NCBI RefSeq assembly: GCF_027922165.1
Contig: NZ_BSFD01000011.1
Location: forward strand, 1 to 64,000
Reading direction: 5' to 3'
Length of the DNA: 64,000 nucleotides
From: Brevundimonas intermedia
Lineage (GTDB): Bacteria > Pseudomonadota > Alphaproteobacteria > Caulobacterales > Caulobacteraceae
Shown: piece after piece, positions 25,885-36,850 of the stretch
How the letters are laid out: each line of letters begins with the position of its first letter
Position numbering within the stretch: the stretch's first letter is position 1
Translations under genes and position numbers: made by a program
Notes under the pieces: model-generated
Database searches by the model: none
What the model was told of the DNA's origin: nothing
The model's input: the letters and a program-made list of their open reading frames with translations, nothing else

Positions 25885-26217
25885 ATGTCGGAACCCAAGC
25901 CTGTATTGTACAAGCGTCGCAGTTGGATTCTGCTCACGGTTCTTATTCTGTCGACGTGTGCATTCGTCTTGGCCTCTCCAATGCTGCTGCTCTTTGCGGC
26001 TATGTCGGGAATGGCGGGTGACTCGTGTGCAGGATGGCCTGCTCATCTTTTCGTCATGAGCGCATTGACCTTGCCGATCGCCATCATCGTCGTTCTGATA
26101 AATGGCTGGCAAGCGTTCGCTGTCCGCAATGAGCCACGCGCTTTGTGGGGCTTTGCGGTCCTGCCCTTGTGGCCTCTGTTGCTGTTCTTGAGCTCGAAGA
26201 TGGCCCAGTTTTGCTGA
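25885..26217 (+). CDS. Small hydrophobic membrane protein, unknown function
   Basis: A 110 aa protein with three hydrophobic stretches (about 14-42, 50-70 and 85-103), consistent with a three-helix inner-membrane protein. The N-terminus is basic (KPVLYKRRSW). I recognise no family. It sits 9 bp after coq10 and abuts the FAD oxidoreductase gene, so it is probably co-transcribed. Its base composition is less GC-biased than the flanking genes. Confidence 0.6.
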   Translation: MSEPKPVLYKRRSWILLTVLILSTCAFVLASPMLLLFAAMSGMAGDSCAGWPAHLFVMSALTLPIAIIVVLINGWQAFAVRNEPRALWGFAVLPLWPLLLFLSSKMAQFC

Positions 26218-26219
26218 GC

Positions 26220-27332
26220 GTGTTCGATTTCGACGCGACCGTCGTGGGCGCCGGGGCGGTTGGCCTGGCCTGCGGTCGGGCGTTGTCGAAACGGGGCCTG
26301 ACGGTGCTGGTGCTGGAGAAGGAAGGCCACATCGGTCAGGGCGTCTCGTCGCGCAATTCCGAGGTCATTCACGGCGGCCTCTATTATCCGACCGGATCGC
26401 TGAAGGCGCAGTTCTGCGTCGAGGGGCGGCGCGCCCTCTATGACTTTCTGGCCAGCCGCAAGATCGATCATCGCAAATGCGGCAAGCTGGTCGTGGCGAC
26501 CGAGGCGGGCGAGGTCGAGCGGATCGAGGCCATCTTCGAACAGGCGACGGCGAACGGGGTCGAGGGGCTGGCGCACCTGACCGGCGCCCAGGCGCGGGCG
26601 CTGGAGCCCGAGCTGAACGCCCACGCCGCCATCCTGTCGCCCGAGAGCGGCCTGTTCGACAGCCACGGCTATATGCTGGCCTTGCAGGGCGAGATCGAGG
26701 ATGCGGGCGGATCGGTGGTGGTGTCGGCCCCGTTCGAAGGCGCCGAGCCCCTGCCGGGCGGCGGCTTCACGATCCGTGTGGGCGGGGAGGGGGCGATGGC
26801 CGTCACCAGCCGCCTGCTGGTCACGGCGCCCGGCCTGTCCGCGCAAGCCGTGGCGGCGGCTGTCGACGGCTATCCGGCCGGCGACATTCCGGCGGGCCAT
26901 TTCGGCAAGGGGATCTATTTCCGCCTGGTCGGCAAGGCGCCGTTCGACCGCTTGATCTATCCGCCGCCCATCCCCGGCGCCCTGGGCACCCATTATCGCA
27001 AGGACCTGGGCGGGCAGGCCGTGTTCGGCCCCGACCTGGCCTATGTCGAGACCGAGGACTATTCGGTCGATCCAGCCAAGGCAGAGGTGTTCGCCGCCTA
27101 TATCCGCCGCTTCTGGCCGGGCCTGCCCGACGGCGCCCTGACGCCCGACTACGCCGGGATCCGGCCCAAGCTGCATGGTCCGGGCGAACCGCAACCGGAC
27201 TTCCAGCTGCACGGCGTCGAACGTCACGGGATAACGGGGCTGATGGCCCTGTTCGGCATCGAAAGCCCCGGCCTGACCAGTTCGCTGGCCATCGGCGAGG
27301 CGGTGGCCGTGGCCCTGACGGGGTCCGCATGA
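26220..27332 (+). CDS. FAD-dependent oxidoreductase (L-2-hydroxyglutarate dehydrogenase-like)
   Basis: A DAO-family flavoenzyme of about 370 aa. The N-terminal FAD motif is VVGAGAVGLACGRALSKRG, then EKEGHIGQGVSSRNSEVIHGGLYYPTGS, a stretch highly typical of L-2-hydroxyglutarate dehydrogenases such as LhgO. The C-terminus has GIESPGLTSSLAIGE. It probably oxidises a 2-hydroxy acid and feeds electrons to quinones; the exact substrate is inferred. I chose GTG 26220; a TTG at 26211, overlapping the previous stop, would add three residues. Confidence 0.85.
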   Translation: MFDFDATVVGAGAVGLACGRALSKRGLTVLVLEKEGHIGQGVSSRNSEVIHGGLYYPTGSLKAQFCVEGRRALYDFLASRKIDHRKCGKLVVATEAGEVERIEAIFEQATANGVEGLAHLTGAQARALEPELNAHAAILSPESGLFDSHGYMLALQGEIEDAGGSVVVSAPFEGAEPLPGGGFTIRVGGEGAMAVTSRLLVTAPGLSAQAVAAAVDGYPAGDIPAGHFGKGIYFRLVGKAPFDRLIYPPPIPGALGTHYRKDLGGQAVFGPDLAYVETEDYSVDPAKAEVFAAYIRRFWPGLPDGALTPDYAGIRPKLHGPGEPQPDFQLHGVERHGITGLMALFGIESPGLTSSLAIGEAVAVALTGSA

Positions 27333-27342
27333 ACGCCACCCC

Positions 27343-27867
27343 GTGATCCATCAGCTCGTCACGCCACGCCTCATTTTGCGACGGGCGAGACCCGGCGATG
27401 TCGATGATCTGCATCAGGTCCTTTCATCGCCGGACGCCATGCGGTGGTGGTCGACGACACCGCATGAAACCAGGGAACAGACGGCGGAGTGGCTGGAAAG
27501 CATGATCGCCGGCGGCCCTGAGATCAGCGATGATTTCGTCATCGAGGCGCAGGGACGGGTCATCGGCAAGGCGGGGTTCTGGCGTCTGCCCGAGATCGGC
27601 TACATCCTGCACCCGGACTATTGGGGGCGGGGTTTGGCGACGGAAGCTCTGACCGCAGTGATCGATCATGTGATGACCACGCGGGATATCGATGCGGTGA
27701 CTGCAGATGTCGATCCGGCCAATGCGGCGTCCATTCGGCTTTTGACGGGGTTGGGCTTCGAACAGACGGGGGCCGCCAGCCGGACCTGGCGGGTCGGAGG
27801 CGTCTGGATGGACAGTCTTTACTTCGGGCTGGACCGTGATCGCTGGAAGTCGCGCAAGACGCCTTGA
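27343..27867 (+). CDS. GNAT-family N-acetyltransferase (RimJ/RimL type)
   Basis: A 174 aa acetyltransferase. The N-terminal TPRLILRRARPGDVDDL and the acetyl-CoA loop region GYILHPDYWGRGLATEAL, followed by DVDPANAASIRLLTGLGFEQTG, are typical of the RimJ/RimL branch, which acetylates protein N-termini or small molecules. The target is unknown. The GTG start lies 10 bp after the oxidoreductase stop, suggesting the last gene of the lipA operon. Confidence 0.85.
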   Translation: MIHQLVTPRLILRRARPGDVDDLHQVLSSPDAMRWWSTTPHETREQTAEWLESMIAGGPEISDDFVIEAQGRVIGKAGFWRLPEIGYILHPDYWGRGLATEALTAVIDHVMTTRDIDAVTADVDPANAASIRLLTGLGFEQTGAASRTWRVGGVWMDSLYFGLDRDRWKSRKTP

Positions 27868-28012
27868 AATCATCGTGCGGTTCATGCATAAGCCGCGCCT
27901 CGCGTGGCGGCTCGGCGTTCTTCTTGCGAAGAACTGGGGCCGCCGCTATCGTTTTCGCGCTTGATCAGGCTTCGGCTCTGGGCGGCGCCCGACTTAGAAG
28001 ATTGAGACGGAC

Positions 28013-28195
28013 ATGGCCGTTCCGAAGCGGAAAGTATCCCCCTCGCGTCGCAACATGCGCCGCGCCCACGACGCCCTGAGCTCGAACGTCTATGTCGAGG
28101 ACAAGGACACCGGCGAGCTGAAGCGCCCCCACCACATCGACCTGAAGACCGGCACCTATCGCGGTCGCCAGGTCATCACGCCGAAGGAAGACTAG
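28013..28195 (+). CDS. rpmF: 50S ribosomal protein L32
   Basis: A 60 aa small basic ribosomal protein beginning [20 protein letters not shown], the standard alphaproteobacterial L32 sequence. It lacks the zinc-binding cysteines found in some L32 proteins. The preceding 145 bp (27868-28012) contain no gene and probably carry its promoter. A strong terminator follows at 28235. Confidence 0.97.
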   Translation: MAVPKRKVSPSRRNMRRAHDALSSNVYVEDKDTGELKRPHHIDLKTGTYRGRQVITPKED

Positions 28196-28234
28196 TCTTT
28201 CGAAGGCTTCCGGCTCGTCCGGACGAAGTTATTT

Positions 28235-28263
28235 ACGGCGCGCGGTGATCCGCGCGCCGTTTT
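28235..28263 (+). terminator. Rho-independent terminator after rpmF
   Basis: A perfect 11-bp stem ACGGCGCGCGG/CCGCGCGCCGT with loop TGAT, followed directly by TTT. Confidence 0.88.
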
Positions 28264-28305
28264 CGTGCGTTCAGTGCGGCGAAGCTTGCCTGGAGACTTC
28301 GCCTC

Positions 28306-28923
28306 ATGATTCGTTTCGCCGCCGTCAGCGCCGTCGCGCTGCTTACCCTCGCCGCCTGTGAACGCCGTGACGACCCGGTGGCCGAAACGCCGCCGGTCGC
28401 CGCCACACCGTCGCCGGAACCTGCGCCGCCTGCGCCCGTCGACGCTACGGTCCTGACCAGCGAAGGCCTCGGCCCGGCGCGAATCGGTATGACGCGCGCC
28501 GAACTGGTGCGGGTTTGGGGCGAGGATTCGCAGCCAGATGCGGTCGGCGGGGCCGATCCAGAGACCTGCGACGAATTCCATCCGGTCAATGCGCCGACGG
28601 ATGTCAGGGTCATGATCCAGAACGGGGTGCTGACCCGCATAACCGCCGCGCGCGGCGCGACGACCAAGACGGATCGCGGTTTCGGCGTCGGCGCCACGGG
28701 AATGGCGATCAAACAGGCCTATGGCGGCGCCGTCTTCGCCCAGCCGCACAAGTACTGGCCGGCGCCGGCTGAGGATCTGCTTGTCTGGTCCCGCGGCGGA
28801 TCCACCGCCTATGTGACCGATCCCGCCGCACGCGGCGTCCGCTACGAAGTCGGCACGGACGGCAAGGTGACCATGGTTCACGCCGGCGATCCGTCGATCC
28901 AACTGGTCGAAGGCTGTTCCTGA
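28306..28923 (+). CDS. Predicted lipoprotein, unknown function
   Basis: A 205 aa exported protein with a lipoprotein signal: hydrophobic VSAVALLTLAAC with C19 in an LAAC lipobox. A proline-rich linker (residues about 25-48) precedes a globular domain that begins LGPARIGMTRAELVRVWG and holds two cysteines (PETCDEF and a C-terminal VEGCS). The IGMTRAEL opening recalls domains in other exported bacterial proteins, but I cannot name the family. The Asp-free position after the Cys (E) suggests outer-membrane sorting. It lies alone between rpmF and eno. Confidence 0.8.
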   Translation: MIRFAAVSAVALLTLAACERRDDPVAETPPVAATPSPEPAPPAPVDATVLTSEGLGPARIGMTRAELVRVWGEDSQPDAVGGADPETCDEFHPVNAPTDVRVMIQNGVLTRITAARGATTKTDRGFGVGATGMAIKQAYGGAVFAQPHKYWPAPAEDLLVWSRGGSTAYVTDPAARGVRYEVGTDGKVTMVHAGDPSIQLVEGCS

Positions 28924-28967
28924 CGGGAGCGGCAACAGGCATTGGCGATTCGCGGGGAGACGGCTAA

Positions 28968-30287
<1,320 letters not shown>

Positions 30288-30298
30288 CCTGTGAATTC

Positions 30299-30334
30299 TC
30301 GGCGAAGAATCAGCGTTCTTCGCCGACTTTCTTA
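30299..30334 (+). terminator. Rho-independent terminator after eno
   Basis: A perfect 11-bp stem TCGGCGAAGAA/TTCTTCGCCGA with a 6-nt loop TCAGCG, followed by CTTTCTT. It begins 12 nt after the eno stop codon. Confidence 0.88.
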
Positions 30335-30367
30335 CGGTCAAGCTACATTTTATTAGGCATTTTCGGG

Positions 30368-30390
30368 CACAGTTCGTGAACTGTGTTTTT
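30368..30390 (+). terminator. Second hairpin with U-run, immediately ahead of ftsB
   Basis: CACAGTTC-GT-GAACTGTG is an 8-bp palindrome followed by TTTTT, an intrinsic-terminator shape. It ends only 22 nt before the GTG of ftsB, so it is either a second eno terminator or a leader hairpin on the ftsB message. Confidence 0.65.
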
Positions 30391-30412
30391 CGCGCTCAGA
30401 AGGAGCGTTTGA

Positions 30413-30724
30413 GTGCCCGAACGGATGAAGCCGTACCGCCTTTCCCTCGCCCTGCTGCTGTTGCTCGCCTATCTGGGCGTGCAGGCTCTGACGGGCGAGC
30501 GCGGCCTGCTGAGTGGATCGTCGCGCGACGCCCTGATGGGGCAGCGTGAGGATCAGCTCGCCCACCTGACCGAACAGCGGCGCGACCTGGAGACGCGGGT
30601 ACGCTATCTGCGTACTGACAGTCTTTCCAAGGACTTACTGGAGGAGCGCGCCCGGGCCGTCCTCGGCTTTTCGGACCCGCGCGACTATGTGATCCGCGTT
30701 CAGGAACAGCCCGTTCAAGGGTGA
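30413..30724 (+). CDS. ftsB: Septum formation initiator FtsB/DivIC family
   Basis: A 103 aa bitopic membrane protein of the divisome. One membrane helix at about 8-26 (LSLALLLLLAYLGVQAL) is followed by a coiled coil at about 43-75 (REDQLAHLTEQRRDLETRVRYL) and the short C-terminal domain with EERARAVLGFSDPRDYVI. FtsB connects FtsL and FtsQ and helps switch on septal peptidoglycan synthesis. The GTG start has AAGGAG about 8 nt upstream. Between eno and pdhA, as in other Caulobacterales. Confidence 0.9.
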   Translation: MPERMKPYRLSLALLLLLAYLGVQALTGERGLLSGSSRDALMGQREDQLAHLTEQRRDLETRVRYLRTDSLSKDLLEERARAVLGFSDPRDYVIRVQEQPVQG

Positions 30725-30770
30725 AAACCCTCGCCACTTGAACTATTGTTACAGCCGAGCCCGCACCCCT

Positions 30771-30800
30771 TTGCGTTCCGGGAAGGAAGGCTGCTAAAGC
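30771..30800 (+). promoter_or_regulatory. Candidate promoter for the pdh operon
   Basis: TTGCGTT (30771-30777) and GCTAAAGC (30793-30800) fit the Caulobacter housekeeping -35/-10 pattern imperfectly, with a spacer of 15 bp. It would give a leader of about 50 nt ahead of pdhA. Confidence 0.4.
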
Positions 30801-30857
30801 CCCCTTCCGTAACGATAAGAAGGCGTCGCTCCCCGGCGCCTAGCCGGGAGATGCCGG

Positions 30858-31886
30858 ATGGCGAAAGCCCCAGCCAAAGCCGCTCAGACCACTGCGCCTG
30901 ACAAGCTTTCAAATACGCCTTCGGCGTCCAAGGAGGACCTCCTCCGCTTTTACCGCGAGATGGTTCTCATCCGCCGCTTCGAGGAGCGTGCGGGCCAACT
31001 GTACGGCATGGGTCTGATCGGGGGCTTCTGCCACCTGTATATCGGCCAGGAAGCCGTGGCCGTCGGCGTTCAAGAGAGCGTCAAGCAAGGCCACGACAAG
31101 ATCATCACGGGCTACCGTGACCATGGCCACATGCTGGCTGCGGGCATGGATCCCAAGGAAGTCATGGCCGAGCTGACCGGCCGCATCGGCGGTTCGTCGC
31201 GCGGCAAGGGCGGGTCGATGCACATGTTCGACGTGCCGACCGGCTTCTACGGCGGCCACGGCATCGTCGGCGCGCAGGTGTCGCTGGGCACGGGCCTGGC
31301 CTTCGCCGGCAAGTACCGCGGCGATGATTCGGTGGCCTTCGTCTATTTCGGCGACGGCGCCTCGAACCAGGGTCAGGTCTACGAGAGCTTCAACATGGCT
31401 CAGCTGTGGAAGCTGCCGGCCATCTACATCATCGAGAACAACCAGTACGCCATGGGCACGAGCATCGAGCGCTCGTCGTCCACGACCCAGCTGAGCCAGC
31501 GCGGCGCCAGCTTCGGCATTCCGGGCGAGCAGGTGGACGGGATGGACGTCATCGCGGTTCGGGATGCGGTCAAGAAGGCCGTCGATCGCGCCCGCGCCGG
31601 CGAAGGCCCCTATATCCTCGAAGTGAAGACCTACCGTTATCGCGGTCACTCGATGTCCGATCCGGCCAAATACCGGACCAAGGAAGAGGTGGACGAGGTC
31701 AAGAAGACCCGCGACCCGATCGACCACATCAAGACTCTGCTGGCCGCCGCCAATGCGACGGAAGACGAGCTGAAGGCCATCGACAACGAAATCAAGGCCA
31801 TCGTCGCCGAGGCCGTTCAATTCGCCCAAGAAAGCCCGGAGCCCGATCCGTCCGAGCTTTATACCGACGTCTACGTGGAGGCCTGA
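30858..31886 (+). CDS. pdhA: Pyruvate dehydrogenase E1 component, alpha subunit
   Basis: Thiamine-diphosphate enzyme subunit that decarboxylates pyruvate and, with E1-beta, acetylates the lipoyl arm of E2. It has 342 aa. The ThDP motif is GDGASNQGQVYESFNMA ending in IENN, and the phosphorylation-loop-like region reads YRYRGHSMSDP. A Lys/Ala-rich N-terminal extension (residues 1-25) is normal for the alphaproteobacterial type. The ATG at 30858 follows GGGAGAT. pdhB starts 3 bp after the stop. Confidence 0.97.
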   Translation: MAKAPAKAAQTTAPDKLSNTPSASKEDLLRFYREMVLIRRFEERAGQLYGMGLIGGFCHLYIGQEAVAVGVQESVKQGHDKIITGYRDHGHMLAAGMDPKEVMAELTGRIGGSSRGKGGSMHMFDVPTGFYGGHGIVGAQVSLGTGLAFAGKYRGDDSVAFVYFGDGASNQGQVYESFNMAQLWKLPAIYIIENNQYAMGTSIERSSSTTQLSQRGASFGIPGEQVDGMDVIAVRDAVKKAVDRARAGEGPYILEVKTYRYRGHSMSDPAKYRTKEEVDEVKKTRDPIDHIKTLLAAANATEDELKAIDNEIKAIVAEAVQFAQESPEPDPSELYTDVYVEA

Positions 31887-31889
31887 TCC

Positions 31890-33260
31890 GTGACCGACAT
31901 CCTCATGCCGGCGCTGTCCCCCACGATGGAAGAGGGCACGCTGACCAAATGGCACATCAAGGCGGGCGACACGGTGTCGGCCGGCCAGGTGATCGCCGAG
32001 ATCGAAACCGACAAGGCCACGATGGAAGTCGAGGCCGTGGATGAAGGCGAAGTGCTGGAAATCCTGGTCGCCGAAGGTTCGGAGAATGTGAAGGTCAATA
32101 CGCCGATCGCGCGTCTGGCCGGCGAAGACGGGGCGGCTGCGCCCGCGCCCAAGGCTGAGGCCCAGGCCGATGCGCCCAAGGCGACAGCCGAAGGCAAGAC
32201 CGGCGATCCCGAGAAGGCACCCGCCCAGACCTCAACCCCTAAGGTCGAACTGCGCGATCCGGAAATCCCGGCCGACGCCAAGCTGGTCAAGACGACCATC
32301 CGCGACGCCCTGCGCGACGCCATGGCCGAAGAGATGCGCCGCGACGACAAGGTCTTCCTGATCGGCGAGGAAGTCGCCCAGTATCAGGGCGCCTACAAGG
32401 TCAGCCGCGAGCTGCTGCAGGAGTTCGGCGACCAGCGCGTCGTCGACACCCCGATCACCGAGCACGGCTTCGCCGGTCTGGGCGTCGGCGCGGCCATGGC
32501 GGGCCTGAAGCCCATCGTCGAGTTCATGACGTTCAACTTCGCCATGCAGGCGATCGACCACATCATCAACTCGGCCGCCAAGACCCTGTACATGTCGGGC
32601 GGTCAGATCCGTGCGCCCATCGTCTTCCGCGGCCCGAACGGCGCCGCCTCGCGCGTCGGCGCCCAGCACAGCCAGGACTATTCGGCCTGGTACGCCCAGG
32701 TTCCGGGTCTGAAGGTGATCGCGCCCTATGATGCGGCCGACGCCAAGGGCCTGCTGAAGGCCGCGATCCGCGACCCGAACCCGATTGTCTTCCTCGAACA
32801 CGAGATGATGTACGGCCTCGAGTTCGACGTGCCCGAGGTCGAGGACTATGTCCTGCCGATCGGCAAGGCCAAGGTTCGTCGCGAAGGCAAGGACGTCACC
32901 ATCACGGCGCACAGCCGCATGGTCGGCTTCGCCCTCCAGGCCGCCGAGAAGCTGGCTGAGGAAGGCATCGAGTGCGAGGTCGTGGACCTGCGGACCCTGC
33001 GTCCGCTGGACACCGACACCATCGTCGAGAGCGTCAAAAAGACCAGCCGTCTGGTCTCGGCCGAAGAGGGCTGGGGTCCGATGGGCGTCGGCGCCGAGGT
33101 TGTGGCGCGGGTCATCGAACACGCCTTCGACTATCTGGATGCGCCTCCGCTGCGGGTGCACCAGGAAGACGTGCCGCTGCCCTATGCCGCCAATCTGGAA
33201 GCCCTCTCGCTGCCGGGCGTGGACAAGATCATCGCGGCCGTGAAGCAGGTGATGGCATGA
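31890..33260 (+). CDS. pdhB: Pyruvate dehydrogenase E1 beta subunit with N-terminal lipoyl domain
   Basis: E1-beta subunit (456 aa), forming the alpha2-beta2 E1 with PdhA. Residues 1-80 are a complete lipoyl domain with the lipoylated lysine in [13 protein letters not shown]; an Ala/Pro/Lys linker at about 80-130 precedes the catalytic transketolase domain ([31 protein letters not shown], then [13 protein letters not shown]). A lipoyl domain on E1-beta is characteristic of alphaproteobacteria. The GTG start at 31890 is three bases from pdhA. Its stop shares ATGA with the next gene. Confidence 0.97.
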   Translation: MTDILMPALSPTMEEGTLTKWHIKAGDTVSAGQVIAEIETDKATMEVEAVDEGEVLEILVAEGSENVKVNTPIARLAGEDGAAAPAPKAEAQADAPKATAEGKTGDPEKAPAQTSTPKVELRDPEIPADAKLVKTTIRDALRDAMAEEMRRDDKVFLIGEEVAQYQGAYKVSRELLQEFGDQRVVDTPITEHGFAGLGVGAAMAGLKPIVEFMTFNFAMQAIDHIINSAAKTLYMSGGQIRAPIVFRGPNGAASRVGAQHSQDYSAWYAQVPGLKVIAPYDAADAKGLLKAAIRDPNPIVFLEHEMMYGLEFDVPEVEDYVLPIGKAKVRREGKDVTITAHSRMVGFALQAAEKLAEEGIECEVVDLRTLRPLDTDTIVESVKKTSRLVSAEEGWGPMGVGAEVVARVIEHAFDYLDAPPLRVHQEDVPLPYAANLEALSLPGVDKIIAAVKQVMA

Positions 33261-33556
33261 GCCTGGACGAGAAGGCCCTGGCCATCCCGGAACAGCTGAG
33301 CCAGCTCGATCCCGCACAAGTCACCGAACTGGCGCGGATCTGGTGGGGCGGGACCACGCCCCACATGAACATCCGCCCAGCGTTGAACGAACCGCGCCAC
33401 ATGGGGACGGTCCTGGCCGAGTGCGCCTGGCACTTCTCCAACGCCTACGCCCAGATCGCGGGTCTGGACCAGAAGGAGGCCTTCAAGGCTATCTGCGACG
33501 GCTGGACCGAGGCCCATGCCCGCGCCGCACTGACCGAGAAGGAAGTTGCTCAATGA
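33257..33556 (+). CDS. DUF5076 protein inside the pdh operon
   Basis: A 99 aa soluble protein ([19 protein letters not shown]..., with [20 protein letters not shown] and [21 protein letters not shown]). The match to DUF5076 is by recall of this Caulobacterales gene. It has no signal peptide, membrane segment or known catalytic motif. Its ATG overlaps the pdhB stop (ATGA) and its TGA overlaps the pdhC start (ATGA), so all three should be translationally coupled. This suggests a role tied to the PDH complex, such as an assembly or regulatory subunit, but no function is known. Confidence 0.85.
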   Translation: MSLDEKALAIPEQLSQLDPAQVTELARIWWGGTTPHMNIRPALNEPRHMGTVLAECAWHFSNAYAQIAGLDQKEAFKAICDGWTEAHARAALTEKEVAQ

Positions 33557-34857
33557 CCGACATCCTGATGCCCGCCCTGTCTCCGACCATGGAAGAGGGC
33601 GTCCTGGCCAAGTGGCACGTCAAGGTGGGCGACGTCGTCTCCGCCGGGGACGTGATCGCCGAGATCGAAACCGACAAGGCCACGATGGAAGTCGAGGCCG
33701 TGGACGAGGGCGAGATCACCGACATTCTGGTCGCCGAAGGTACGGAAGGCGTGAAGGTCAACACCCCGATCGCCCGTCTGAAGGACGAAGGCGGGGCCGC
33801 TGCGCCCCAGAAGGCCGAAAAGTCGGCCGCCAAGGCTGACGAGGCCCCGAAGGCCGCACCGGCCGCCGCCGAGGCGCCCAAGGCGCCCAAGGCGTCCGCA
33901 CCGGTCGCGCCGGCTCCGGCTGCGCCGAAGTCGGACAGTGGCGAACGCATCTTCTCATCGCCCCTGGCGCGTCGCATCGCCGCCCAGAACGGCGTCGATC
34001 TGAAGTCGGTCAAGGGCACGGGCCCGCATGGCCGGATCGTGAAGCGCGACGTCGAAGCCGCCGGCAAGGGCGTCGCCCAACCGGCCGCCGCGCCGACCGC
34101 CGCCGCTGCGACCTCGGGCATTGCGCCGCGTCAGGTTCAGTCTCTGGCCCAGATGGGGATCCCGGACGGCAGCTACGACCTGATCCCGCTGGACGGGATG
34201 AGGAAGGCCGTGGCGCGTCGCATGGTCGACAGCATCCAGAACGTGCCGCACTTCCCGCTGTTCATCGACTGCGAGATCGACCAGCTGATGGCTGTTCGCG
34301 CCAAGGTGAACAAGATGCTGGAGCCGCAGGGGATCAAGGTTTCGGTCAACGACTTCGTCATCAAGGCCGCGGCCCTGGCGCTGAAGCTGGTGCCGGAGGC
34401 CAACGCTTCCTACACTCCCGAAGGCATCGCCATGCACCACAACGCCGACGTCTCCATGGCGGTGGCGATCGACGGCGGCCTGATCACCCCGATCATTCGC
34501 AAGGCCGAGACCAAGGGCTTGGCGCAGATCGCGACCGAGTCCAAGGACCTGGCCAAGCGCGCCCGCGACCGCAAGCTGAAGCCCGAAGAGTTCCAGGGCG
34601 GCACCTTCTCGGTCTCGAATCTCGGCATGTTTGGCGTCAAGTCGTTCTCCTCGATCATCAATGAGCCCCAGGGCTGCATCATGAGCGTGGGCGCTGGCGA
34701 ACAACGGGCGGTCGTCAAGGACGGTCAGATCGTGGCGGCGACCGTGATGACGGTCACCCTGACCTGCGATCACCGTGTGGTGGACGGCGCGACCGGCGCC
34801 CGCTTCCTGCAGGCGTTCAAGCCGCTGATCGAAGATCCCGTCGCGATGCTGGCGTAA
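33553..34857 (+). CDS. pdhC: Dihydrolipoamide acetyltransferase (PDH E2)
   Basis: Core of the pyruvate dehydrogenase complex; transfers acetyl groups from lipoamide to CoA. It has 434 aa. Domains in order: one lipoyl domain (1-80, lysine in [13 protein letters not shown]), an Ala/Pro/Lys-rich linker, a peripheral-subunit-binding domain ([21 protein letters not shown], about 136-170), a second linker, and the catalytic domain ending with the catalytic histidine and aspartate in [14 protein letters not shown]. The ATG at 33553 overlaps the stop of the DUF5076 gene. gpx follows after 15 bp. Confidence 0.97.
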   Translation: MTDILMPALSPTMEEGVLAKWHVKVGDVVSAGDVIAEIETDKATMEVEAVDEGEITDILVAEGTEGVKVNTPIARLKDEGGAAAPQKAEKSAAKADEAPKAAPAAAEAPKAPKASAPVAPAPAAPKSDSGERIFSSPLARRIAAQNGVDLKSVKGTGPHGRIVKRDVEAAGKGVAQPAAAPTAAAATSGIAPRQVQSLAQMGIPDGSYDLIPLDGMRKAVARRMVDSIQNVPHFPLFIDCEIDQLMAVRAKVNKMLEPQGIKVSVNDFVIKAAALALKLVPEANASYTPEGIAMHHNADVSMAVAIDGGLITPIIRKAETKGLAQIATESKDLAKRARDRKLKPEEFQGGTFSVSNLGMFGVKSFSSIINEPQGCIMSVGAGEQRAVVKDGQIVAATVMTVTLTCDHRVVDGATGARFLQAFKPLIEDPVAMLA

Positions 34858-34872
34858 GGGGAGGGTGAGGTC

Positions 34873-35352
<480 letters not shown>

Positions 35353-35354
35353 TC

Positions 35355-36761
35355 ATGGCTGCTGAATTCGATCTCGTCGTCATCGGCTCGGGCCCCGGCG
35401 GTTACGTCGCGGCCATCCGCGCCAGCCAATTGGGCCAGAAGGTCGCCATCGTCGAGCGCGAGAACCTGGGCGGCATCTGCCTGAACTGGGGCTGTATCCC
35501 GACCAAGGCCCTGCTGAAGTCGGGCGAGAAGTTCGAGAGCCTGAGCCATCTGAAGGACTACGGCCTGTCGGCGTCCGGCGCGTCGTTCGACTTCGACGCC
35601 ATCATCCAGCGCTCGCGCGGCGTCGCGGCGACGATGAACAAGGGCGTCGCCTTCCTGATGAAGAAGAACAAGATCGAGGTGATCGAGGGTTCGGCCAAGC
35701 TGGAAAAAGGCGCTGCGGCTCCTAAGGTCGTCATCGCCCTGAAGGCCGGCGGGTCGCGCACGGTCGAGGCCAAGGCGGTCATGCTGGCCGTCGGCGCGCG
35801 CGCCCGCGCCCTGCCGCAGATCGGCCTGGAGGCCGACGGCGACAAGATCTGGGCCTATCGCGACGCCCTGGCGCCGAAGAAGTTGCCCAAGTCCTTCGTC
35901 GTCATCGGCTCGGGCGCCATCGGCATCGAATTCGCCAGCTTCTATCGCGCCCTGGGCGCCGAGGTGACAGTCGTCGAGGCGGTCGAGCGCATCATGCCGG
36001 TCGAGGACGAGGAGGTCTCCAAGGCCGCCCAGAAGTCGTTCGAGAAGCGCGGCTTCAAGTTCAAGCTCGGCGCCAAGGTGACCAAGGTCTCCAAGACCGG
36101 CGCCGGCGTAAAGGTGGACGTCGAGGTCGGCGGTAAGGCCGAGGTTCTGGAGGCCGAGGTCTGCATCTCGGCGGTCGGCATCACCGCAAATACCGACGGC
36201 ATCGGCCTGGAGGCGCTGGGCGTCGAACTGGACCGCGGCCACATCAAGACCGACGGCCACTGCCAGACCAACGTCAAGGGCCTGTTCGCCATCGGCGACT
36301 GCGCCGGCGCGCCCTGGCTGGCGCACAAGGCGTCGCATGAAGGCATCCACGCCGCCGAATTCATCGCCGGCTACAAGACCCCAAACGTCCATTCGCCCAT
36401 CGCCGGCTGCACCTACGCCCAGCCGCAGGTCGCGTCGGTCGGCGTCACCGAACAGGCCGCTCGCGCCGAGAAGCGCGAGGTCAAGATCGGCCGCTTCCCG
36501 TTCCGCGTGAACGGCAAGGCCGTCGCCGCGGGCGAGGTCGACGGCTTCGTCAAGGTGATCTTCGACGCCAAGACCGGCGCCCTGATCGGCGCCCATATGA
36601 TCGGCCACGAAGTGACCGAGATGATCCAGGGCTATGTCACCGCCATCACCATGGAGGCGACGGAAGAAGACATCCACGGCATCGTCTATCCGCACCCCAC
36701 CATGTCGGAGGCCATGCACGAGGCGGCGCTGGACGCCTACGGGCGGACCCTCCACCTCTAA
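35355..36761 (+). CDS. lpdA: Dihydrolipoamide dehydrogenase (E3)
   Basis: FAD-dependent enzyme that reoxidises the dihydrolipoyl arms of E2 with NAD+. It has 468 aa from ATG 35355. The FAD motif is VIGSGPGGYVAAIRA, the redox disulfide C42/C47 in GGICLNWGCIPTKALL, the NAD-binding GSGAIGIEFASFY, and the C-terminal catalytic histidine region YPHPTMSEAMHEAALDA. It closes the pdhA-pdhB-DUF5076-pdhC-gpx-lpdA operon, with a 2 bp gap after gpx. Confidence 0.97.
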   Translation: MAAEFDLVVIGSGPGGYVAAIRASQLGQKVAIVERENLGGICLNWGCIPTKALLKSGEKFESLSHLKDYGLSASGASFDFDAIIQRSRGVAATMNKGVAFLMKKNKIEVIEGSAKLEKGAAAPKVVIALKAGGSRTVEAKAVMLAVGARARALPQIGLEADGDKIWAYRDALAPKKLPKSFVVIGSGAIGIEFASFYRALGAEVTVVEAVERIMPVEDEEVSKAAQKSFEKRGFKFKLGAKVTKVSKTGAGVKVDVEVGGKAEVLEAEVCISAVGITANTDGIGLEALGVELDRGHIKTDGHCQTNVKGLFAIGDCAGAPWLAHKASHEGIHAAEFIAGYKTPNVHSPIAGCTYAQPQVASVGVTEQAARAEKREVKIGRFPFRVNGKAVAAGEVDGFVKVIFDAKTGALIGAHMIGHEVTEMIQGYVTAITMEATEEDIHGIVYPHPTMSEAMHEAALDAYGRTLHL

Positions 36762-36850
36762 GGCGGGGCGGCTCCTCCGAGTGATGGGGCGCCGCAGGGA
36801 TGACGGCGGTCGACAACCGGCCTAAGCTTCTCCCGATGGGGAGGGGCGAT

